From the NCBI GenBank assembly GCA_002049455.2, contig KV918785.1, positions 362,827-426,826 of the forward strand: 64,000 bases of DNA. Reading direction: 5' to 3'. The stretch is from Porphyra umbilicalis. Its lineage: Eukaryota > Rhodophyta > Bangiophyceae > Bangiales > Bangiaceae. Below the pieces are notes generated by a model. That model worked only from the letters and a program-made list of their open reading frames with translations. It was not told the DNA's origin and made no database searches. The position numbers were made by a program, and so were the translations under genes. Each line of letters opens with the position of its first letter. Position 1 is the first letter of the stretch. Shown here piece after piece: positions 23,301 through 31,642 of this stretch.

Positions 23301-26114
23301 TCGACAAGACCACCACTACGCGCCGTGTGGCACCGTCTGGTCCCTACGCGACCCCGTGGGAGCGGCTCTGGTGGTTTACCCAACTCGCGCGCGACGTGAC
23401 GGCGGCGCACCCGTTTCTCGAAGACGTCAACGACACGAGGCCCTCAAAGCCGACGCCCAAGCGTGCGGGCAAGGCCCCGTCCAAGCGCGCGGGTGCGGCG
23501 GACGGGGCGCCGGCGGCGCGCAACACCCCCGGTCGTGCTTCCCGCGTCGCTCGACAGGGGGGCACCCTAAAGACCAGGGCGGCCAAGGCGATCGTCGCCG
23601 GTGCGACACCGCGTCCGCGACGGACGCCCGACCCGGTCGGCACCGTCGACCGCGAGCTGCGGGGCTTTCGCGTCAAGGCGCAGATCATGGCGTGCGTGCG
23701 ATCGTGGGACGTGCTTGCCATCTTGTGTGGCTTCCCCGACAGTGAAACCATGCTGTCGCCCTACCTGTTGTGGTCCGCCACGAATGTGTGTTTTGAGCCG
23801 ATCACCGACGCCCGGTTGGGGTTCGCCCCCCTGGCGAGTCGCCATCGCCTGTGGCATGGGCAACGGCCCTCGGTGGACCCAGCCGTGGTCGACGCCGCTG
23901 CGTTGCGGCGGCTGGACGCTTTGCCGCGGGCGGATCGGGCGTTGCGGACAGCGGCCGTTCGCTTTGTCGAGCACGTCGTTGCCGTTTCCAACGGCAAGGA
24001 CGTTTGGTCAAACACCTACAACCCGCTGTCCATGCGCGCCGACATTGGGAGTTTGAGCGGCGCGTCCTTCCTTCGACCCCGGCGCACGCTGGTGGATGGG
24101 CTGGCGCCCGTCTTGTCGAGCTACCTGAAGCAGCTGCGTTTGCCGGTCGAGGCGGACCCCGCCGACGCTGTGCGTGCCCCCGTCGCGCCGGAAGGGGCCC
24201 TACCGACAGACACCTCTGTCGGGCTGGTGGCCGGCTTGACCGACGCGGAGCGTGACGCCTTCCAGGTGGTCGACCGCGCTCTGGCAGAGGAGTGCCGCAC
24301 GTACGAGCTCGACTTTTGGAAGTTCCCCGTATCCCGCCTCCAGCTGCGCGTCCAGCTGCTGCTGACGGACATTCCGTGGAATACGCGGCGTGTCGCTGGC
24401 AATGACAACTCTGACCACGACGTCTTTACCGACTCGGACCGGGGGGTGCTGTGTGACTTTGCGACGTCCAGCGTTCGGCAGGGGGGCCACGCCATCATCA
24501 TGTGTTCCTTCTCCCAGTTTTCGGACCTGTCCAAGACCCTCGAATCGTACAAGGCCCCGACGACGAACGAGTCGCTGTGGGCGGTGGACGCGGGCCCCAT
24601 GGCCTTTATTTGTTCGACGCCGACGGGCGCGCCGCGAAGCACCACCACCCTCGCCAACCACATGTTTGTGGCCGTACACGCGACGCGGCGCGGCGCGGGG
24701 TTGGCCGGCCACCGCATGGTCAACTACCGCGTGTTTGACAGTGACGTGTCGAGTATGCCCGGCAACAGCAACGTGTACAACCATGTGACGCAGCCGACGG
24801 GTCGCGAGGTCGTCTATGCGGGCGACGGCATCCTGCGCCCCGAGCAGAAGCCGGTCAGCCTCTTGCGCGAGCTCATTCGACGCTTCACCAAACCGAGCGA
24901 CGTCGTGTTGGACCTGTTTGCGGGCTCCTTTTCAACGGCGGACGCGTGCATCCAGACGCGGCGCCACAGTTGGAGCTGTGACAAGGACCCCGTGGCGGTG
25001 CGGTTTGGCAAGCGACGCGTCTTTTCGTCTTTTGTCCGCTTTTTGTCCTCGACGCACGACGGTCGAGCCATTTGCGAGCGAGATGCGGAGCTGGCATCGG
25101 CTGTCACGACCACCGTCGGTGCGCTCGACCGCAACGTGCTCTCTGACGATCGCCCGCCGGCGATGCGGCCTGCGCGGCGCAGCATTTTGCAGCCGCCCGC
25201 GACGGAGATGGTGCCACACACGGTGCTGCCGAGGCACATTGTGGACCACGTCGTGGCCGCGTACGTCCCGCTTGCTGCCGCGGACGTGGTGACACCCGTG
25301 GAGATTGGGGCGATGTACGCCACGCATCCGCGAAAGTGGCGGCGTGCCCTTCGGTTTCTTTTTGAGGATTTTCCGCTCGCGTCTCTCCGCGCCGCCGACG
25401 CGTCTGCCTGTGGCGTCCGCCTTGGCGTCTCGACCGTGCCGGATGCGGGCCTCGGCTGCTTTGTCAGCCGGCCGGATGGCTTTGGCGCCCAACACACGGT
25501 CGGGTCCTTGTGGGGTCCGGTCGTGTGGCACAACTGTCAGATGGCGCAGTACGAGCAAGTCAAGAACAGCTTCTACGGGCCGATGCGCGGAAACGCGCGT
25601 GTGACGCCCCAGCTCTGCCGCTTGAACGGGCACAAGATGTCTCACTGGGCCAAGCCGTTTTGGGTTGTGCCCCTCGGCGGGTCGGCGCTCGGGTTTGTCA
25701 ACCACTGGGGACCGGTCATCGGCGCGGCGCGTGTCGCCGCCGACGCGGCGACCGGCGCGTGTGGGGGGGGGGGGGGGGAGGGGGGGGGGGGGGGGCGGCG
25801 GGGCGGCCGCGCCAGCGCATGATGCGCGTGATGCGAGTGCTGCGGGTGCTCTGGCACCGGTCGCGCCCGCGCCGGGTCCCACGCGGTCCCCATCGCCCGC
25901 GGCCGAGGGGCCCAACGCGGTGTTGAAGTGGTACACGGACATCCGTGCGGTGGAGGACCTGTCCCGGGACGACACCCTCACCCTCGTGACGACGCGGGCG
26001 GTTGCGTTTGGGGAGGAGCTGCTGGTCGACTATGGGGCCGACTTTGAGTGGAAGTTTGTGCAAAAGGCGCGCGCCGGCACGGGACGGAGCTCCCCGCAGG
26101 CGTTTGACCGATAG
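23255..26114 (+). CDS. Beta-class amino DNA methyltransferase fused to a SET domain
   Basis: The first ~280 codons are unrecognised. A catalytic motif IV LLLTDIPWN follows (D at 24368; DPPY/SPPY-like, written DIPW). Then come KPVSLLRELIRRF and VLDLFAGSFSTADACIQ (motif I, D at 24911; the usual form is DPFAGSGTT). Motif IV before motif I is the order of beta-class N6-adenine/N4-cytosine methyltransferases such as CcrM and YhdJ. From ~25390 a SET domain begins: VPDAGLGCFVS, then ALGFVNHWG (N-H at 25700-25705), then PNAVLKW and AFGEELLVDYGADFEW (Y at 26031). The NH and PN halves lie in different frames and would be joined by a GT-AG intron at 25715-25907. There is no ATG near 23255, so translation probably comes from the 21732 start. 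Predicted role: writes a DNA base mark and a histone-lysine mark in the nucleus. Altered motif residues leave DNA-methylating activity unproven. Confidence 0.8.
25715..25907 (+). other. Predicted 193-nt GT-AG intron inside the SET domain
   Basis: The donor follows AACCACTGGGGACCG (ends 25714) and the acceptor is CCGAG at 25903-25907. Removal joins N-H-W-G-P to G-P-N-A-V-L-K-W in frame, restoring the contiguous NHxxxPN core that SET domains need. The excised part holds two long G runs and codes only Ala/Gly/Pro. The alternative is a low-complexity insertion with a miscounted G run. Confidence 0.6.
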
Positions 26115-27010
26115 GTCGGGCGGTCCCGGCGCGGCCCCACCTCGGTCGACCGGTCGTGCGTTTTGGGTGGGCGGGGGTAGGAACGATCGACACGCGAGAT
26201 GCATCTTCTTTTTTGTAGGACAGTCAGTAGAGGTTTGGTACATTGTATCAATACGATGTGTGCCCAATCCCAATGAGTCGACCACAGGCGACACGCCAGC
26301 GCGCCACGGTGCGACTCGGAGCGCGTCGCCCATTGACAGACGCCGTCACCGGTGTGGGTGCGCCACTGTGCTGCGCGAGGGACCACAACACTGACGCGCC
26401 TGTTGCAACGGCGAGCGTGCGGCGCTTGGGGGCTCGCGATGCGCTGACCTGGAAACGTGTGCGCGCAATTGCGAATTTGTCCTCTCGACAACCTCCAAAA
26501 ACCATCCAAGGTCGCCCTGAACAGCCGATGTGGACCAGTGGAATGGGTGGACAGCGTCTGACATGCTTACACATTCGCCCGATGCAACTCTACATACATC
26601 CTGGAACCGCACGCCTGGGTGTCAAGGAGTCTGCAAAAGTGGGCCAATCTCACGACAAAGCACCGGTCTGTTCCTTGAGGTCGTGTCCAAGCCCGAGTCA
26701 ACAGCCCACAAGCGTGAGAAAAACGCTGATTGGTGGATGCACTGACGCCACCCAACCCGATTCTATTTTTTACGGACTAGCAATAAATACAGTGGCAGAT
26801 CGTCCATCCCCCACCGTCGCGGCACCGGTGGTCACGTGACGCCCAGCGCGTACGGTATGGGGGGTACAACACCGACTGCGACAGTGCACTGGACGGGTCT
26901 GCCACAGGGCCCACGAGATGGGCGGTTGTGGTTTCCGCGGTGGGGACGGCTGCATTGCTGTTGCTGAGAGGTGGCTGTCAGCCCATCGTGATTGGTCGTC
27001 CCGCCGGCGC
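26115..27010. other. Intergenic region between the methyltransferase-SET and AAA genes
   Basis: No gene recognised; the open frames here lack family signatures and overlap one another. A second weak TATA-like sequence (CAATAAATACAG, ~26779) lies before the true TATA box of the AAA gene. Confidence 0.5.
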
Positions 27011-27017
27011 CAGCCCC

Positions 27018-27024
27018 TATAAAA
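27018..27024 (+). promoter_or_regulatory. TATA box of the AAA gene
   Basis: TATAAAA within GCCCCTATAAAACG. It is the third TATA box of this type heading a plus-strand gene in the left half (others at 21623 and 31485). An ATG lies 180 bases downstream at 27203 in another frame; the first ATG in the AAA frame is at 27577. Confidence 0.6.
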
Positions 27025-27576
27025 CGTTGGTGGGCGCCGCGGCTCGGGGCAGAGACGGGACGGCCAGCGCGGTGGTCCAGATAGTGACACCCTCCTCTCC
27101 CACCCCACACACACCAACTGCCCCCGTGGCCGCGTCGGTCGGGCGCCCCCCCCCCCCGCCCCCCCCCCCTTGTGTGTGGCGGCGGCTCCCTTGCTTGTCA
27201 ACATGGACGGCAAGCCGCGTGCCACGCGAGTGACGGTGCCGGTGGCGACCGCGCGGGCGATGGGGTGCCCTCCCCCCCGACGCTGGTCGGCGCGGCGTGG
27301 GTGGCGCGGCCGCGCCCGCTCGGGGCAGGCGGGGCCGGCGGGCCGCCCCCGCCGGCCTTGGGCGCCCCCCGCTGTCGTCTGCCGGGGCGCGTCCGCGTGC
27401 ACCCCCCCGCTGCCGGCCGAGGTGCCGGCGCTCGGGGTGGCAGGCGCACCAAGGCCCCGCCCGAGGCCCCCCCCGAGGCCCCCCCGAGGCCCCCCCGAGG
27501 CCCCGCCCGAGGCCCCGCCCACCACCCCCCCCCCCCCCGATCACCTGCCACGGGCGGCGCCCAGAACCTCTCGGCG

Positions 27577-29543
27577 ATGTATTATGGTTCCTTTTGTTCA
27601 TTGTTGGCTGGCCCGCCCCCTCCGCGTCCACAGCACCAGGAGGAGGAGCAGCCACCGCCGCAGCGACGGCAGCGCCACCGCACCCGCACGGCCGACTCAC
27701 CGCGGTCGTCGACGCCACCGCCCGAGCCGCTGCAACTGCCCGACGACACGCCGGGATGGGACGCGCTTGCCGGCCAAGCGGCCAACGTGGACGCCCTGAA
27801 AGTCGCCCTCGCCGTCCTCCTGATGCCCGACGCGCGACGGGCGGCGGGGGCCGCGACCAAGAGTGGGGTTTTGTTGACGGGCCCCCCCGGGACGGGCAAG
27901 ACGCTGGCCGTCCGCCTGCTGGCGGGCCGTGCCAAGGCGCTCAATGGGGGCACCGTGGTGCCCCTGTGGGTCCTCAATGGCGGCGAGCTCCTCTCCAAGT
28001 GCGTCGGCCACGGCAAACAGTGCGTCCGGCGTGTGATGGACGCCGCCACCGCCGCGCAGCCGTCCATCATTTTTTTCGACGCGTTTGAGGCGCTCGCGGC
28101 CACGCGCACCGGCGGGCGCCAAGAGTCGATGCCCGTGATCGCCACGCTGTTGGCGTTCTTGGACGGGTTGGGGCGGCGGGACCGGGTGTTGGTTGTTGCG
28201 GCGACGTCCCGTGTCGACCTGATCGATCCCGCGTTTCGTCGGCCCGGCCGGTTTGGTACGGAGCTGCGCTTTGGGCTCCCCGACGCGGCCGGCCGCGCGG
28301 CCATCATGCGCGTGTCGGCCGCCGCGGTCGGCGTGCCCGTGGACGCGGCGGACGCGGCCTGGATCGCCGCCCACACCGACGACTGGTCGGGGGCCGAGCT
28401 TGCGGGCCTCTGTGACGACGCCGCCACGACCGTCTTCGCGCGGCGGTTTCCGGGTGGCCCGACTCGATTAAGGAGGTTGCCGACGATCCTGCCGACGTGC
28501 GTGTCGACTGGCAGGGTACCCTCTACCGGCGCGAACAGTTCACGCGGCTCGGGACGCCGCCGCCCCTGCGGCGGCCGCTCCCCGAACGCGTGGCGCCGCT
28601 GCTGGCACCGACGCTGGCCGACGTGCGGGGGTTTCTCACTCGCCACTTTCCCGTCCAACGGCTCGGGTCGGTGCCTGGGCGGTGCGCCGCCGCAGCGGCG
28701 GTTGGGTGCGGCGCGGACACTGGGTTCAGAGGCTTGGCCGCGGGCCTCCCCATTTTGCCCCAGCGACTGCTCATTGACGGGGACGAGGGGATGCAACAAG
28801 GCACCGTCGCAGCTGCGGTTCTGCATGCGCTGACACCAATGCCGATCTATGACGCGGGCTTTGTGTCGCTGACACGCGGGGCTGGTGCGCGCACCCCCCA
28901 GCAGCGGCTGGCAGAGACGATTTCCGCCGCCACGCGCGCCGCGCCGGCCGTGCTCTTCATCCCCCACGCACACTTGTGGGTGGACGACCCGTCGGCGGGG
29001 GACTCGACGGGCCTGCGCTTTTTTGAGGCGGCGCTCCGGGACGTACCCGTCGGCACGCCGCTCCTGGTTTTGGCCACAACGGATGGGCGCGCCCGCCCTG
29101 CGTTGCTGGCCAGTTTCCCCTCCACCTTTTCTGTCGAATGCGCCACAGATGCGCAGCGCACCGACTACTGGGCCCACATCGTCGGGGCGTGGCAGGACAA
29201 GTTTGCCGTGCAGCTCGAGCAAGGTGTACGCCTACCAGTCGCCATGACGGCCGTACGCGCACGGCTGGAGGCGTTGCAGACACAGTCGGCGGATTGGAGC
29301 GTCGACGCGATGGAGCAGGTGTTTGAGGGCCTCCGCGCCCTCCTGTCCATGGAGGTCCGGACGGGGGTGGACCTGTGGGGGAGCTTTTTGGGGGCCACCG
29401 TCGCGCTCGACGGCGAAATGCCGAGTGTCGGCGCAAACACAGCAGACGGTGTCGCCAATGACGACACGTACGATGGTGGCGGCGGTGACGGCGCCGCTGA
29501 CGGCTCTTGTGGACGGGCGGCAAAGCGCACGCGATGTGTCTAG
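27577..29543 (+). CDS. ATAD2/Yta7-like AAA ATPase, paralog A, with altered catalytic residues
   Basis: Two AAA modules in ATAD2 order. D1: GWDALAGQAANVDALK, Walker A GPPGTGKT (27880-27903), Walker B IIFFDAFEAL (28066-28095), sensor AATSRVD and arginine finger FRRPGRF. D2 is degenerate as in ATAD2: LLIDGDEGMQQGT in place of a P-loop, then APAVLFIPHAHLWVDD, which matches the APSIVYVPHIHVWW-type segment of human ATAD2. ATAD2/Yta7/Abo1 proteins are nuclear histone chaperones. Here the Walker B Glu is Ala and the sensor-1 Asn is Ser, so D1 is predicted to bind but hardly hydrolyse ATP. No bromodomain is seen. The frame changes at ~28453, where three G replace the four of the copy at 6890. The N-terminus is uncertain: the ATG at 27577 is conservative, and the frame is open back to 27172. 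Array C starts 46 bases after the stop. Confidence 0.8.
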
Positions 29544-29589
29544 ACGCAAGCACCGACCGGCGGGGGGGGCTTTGCGCAGGTGGACGCGA

Positions 29590-30680
29590 GTGGGCACCCC
29601 CAGGGCACCCCACCCCGGATGGGGTGATGTACCGTTGGTTTTATGGTAGCCTGGTGGGCTACAAAAAAATATTTTGCAAAAACAACCACCCCGTCGCGGC
29701 TACCGCGGTTCGGCCCGGCGGGACCCCTGCGCGTCGCTGGGCACCCAAGCCCACCACCACGACGCCTGCGGGGTACCCCCAGGGCACCCCCAGGACACCC
29801 CCCCCCAGATGGGGTGATGTACCACAATCCAATGGAAAACCTACGAGAGTTGACTCTAGCAATACCGGTGGAGATATGGTAGCCTGGTGGGCTACAAAAA
29901 AATATTTTGCAAAATCAACCACCTACCGGGGTGCGGCCCGGCGGGACCCCTGCGCGTCGCTGGGCACCCAAGCCCACCACCACGACGCCTGCGGGGTACC
30001 CCCAGGGCACCCCCAGGACACCCCCCCCAGATGGGGTGATGTACCACAATCCAATGGAAAACCTACGAGAGTTGACTCTAGCAATACCGTTGGTTTATGG
30101 TAGCCTGGTGGGCTACAAAAAACATATTTTGCAAAATCAACCACCTACCGGGGTGCGGCCCGGCGGGACCCCTGCGCGTCGCTGGGCACCCAAGCCCACC
30201 ACCACGACGCCTGCGGGGTACCCCCAGGGCACCCCCAGGACACCCCCCCCCAGATGGGGTGATGTACCACAATCCAATGGAAAACCTACGAGAGTTGACT
30301 CTAGCAATACCGTTGGTTTTATGGTAGCCTGGTGGGCTACAAAAAACATATTTTGCAAAATCAACCACCTACCGGGGTGCGGCTCGGGGGGACCCCGGCG
30401 CGTCGCTGGGCACCCAAGCCCACCACCACGACGCCTGCGGGACCCCCAGGGCACCCCCAGGACACCCCCCCCAGATGGGGTGATGTACCACAATCCAATG
30501 GAAAACCTACGAGAGTTGACTCTAGCAATACCGTTGGTTTTATGGTAGCCTGGTGGGCTACAAAAAACATATTTTGCAAAATCAACCACCTACCGGGGTG
30601 CGGCTCGGGGGGACCCCGGCGCGTCGCTGGGCACCCAAGCCCACCCCCCACGACGCCTGTGGGGTACACAGCCAAGGGAG
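29590..30680 (+). repeat. Tandem array C, ~222-bp unit, ~5 copies
   Basis: GATGGGGTGATGTACC recurs at 29618, 29808, 30030, 30253 and 30474. The unit holds ACCACAATCCAATGG, AGAGTTGACTCT, the hairpin GTAGCC-TGGTG-GGCTAC and CATATTTTGCAAAATC. This core is almost the same as in array B and ~83% identical (by eye, 95 bases) to the reverse complement of array A. The other half (CGCGTCGCTGGGCACCC and similar) is specific to C. The array begins right after the AAA stop codon. Confidence 0.95.
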
Positions 30681-30743
30681 CGCGTGAGCTGTGGACGCTT
30701 CGCAGAGGAGGCCTATGACACGGGCGGTGATGAGGAACCTCTA

Positions 30744-31043
30744 GTGTCTATTCTACCGCAGCATCATTTGATGCGAATGGCATCAAATGATGCCCATTTT
30801 CGGAGCGCTCGTTTTCGTACTTCCCGACCTCTGACGCTCTTTTCGACTGCAGAAACGGACTCAGCGATGCCTTGTTATTCTTGGGGGAGATCCCAGCCAA
30901 TATGCTGTAGATACAAACGGGGGGTGCTCCAGTTGCCTCACAGGGGGGGTAGAACCGTCGTTTTCTGGCCCTGGGAGAGGGTGCATCATTTGATGCCCAA
31001 ACGGGCATCATTTGATGCTGCCCGATTGCGGTAGAATAGACAC
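30744..31043. mobile_element. MITE-like element, 300 bp, with nested hairpins
   Basis: GTGTCTATTCTACCGCA at the left end is repeated inverted at the right end, with TA at 30742-30743 and 31044-31045. Just inside the left end GCATCATTTGATGC and its inverse form a hairpin with a 5-base loop; near the right end the same 14-mer occurs twice in direct orientation. There is no coding capacity. Confidence 0.8.
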
Positions 31044-31484
31044 TAGGGATATGAGACACGGGGGGTTGCTAAACAAAAGACATTGGGCGGGCGTCGAGGG
31101 TGGAGCAGGGGGGAGGGAGGGGGGGAGGCGGGCGGGGAAGGCTGCAGCCAAGGACAGAGACGTGGGGAAGGCTGCAGCAAAGGACAGAGACGTGGGGACG
31201 GGGGCGCACGGGTGGGGGAGGCAGGGGGGGGCGGGCGGACGGGCAGGGGGCGGGTGTGTTACTGTGCTTCTCACAAAACTCGGACCTAGGTGCGTCAGCA
31301 AACTCACTGTTTCATTGGCTCGGGGCTCAGGGGGCGGGTCATGATGCCAAAGCGGATGTTGGGACGGGACCGTCTGCAACCAGCATCTGCCACCACACGT
31401 GCCACTGCCAGATTCGCAGGCTACCGTATGAATACAAACCTCCGTGATTAAAAATTAGCCGCTGCCCCCCCTGTCGACAGCGGG

Positions 31485-31492
31485 TATAAATA
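31485..31492 (+). promoter_or_regulatory. TATA box of AAA paralog B
   Basis: TATAAATA within CGGGTATAAATACGG, about 150 bases before the ATG at 31643. Confidence 0.65.
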
Positions 31493-31642
31493 CGGTCCGG
31501 TCGATGTGACTACTGCGACCGCCGCCGACGGGCGTCGACGTCACACCGAGGCGCCCTCGTGCGAGACCGCGCGGCTCGCTCGGCGGCGCGCGGGGTGCGC
31601 GCGGTGCCGCCGCCCTGTCGTTTGCCCCCCGTCTGCAGCACC

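Noticed and set aside
24200-24800. MT-A70 (METTL3-type) assignment for the methyltransferase because of the W in DIPW
   Set aside because: The KP...LLRELI...VLDLFAGS block after it is the motif X-motif I arrangement of N6_N4_Mtase enzymes; MT-A70 proteins lack that DxFAGS motif.
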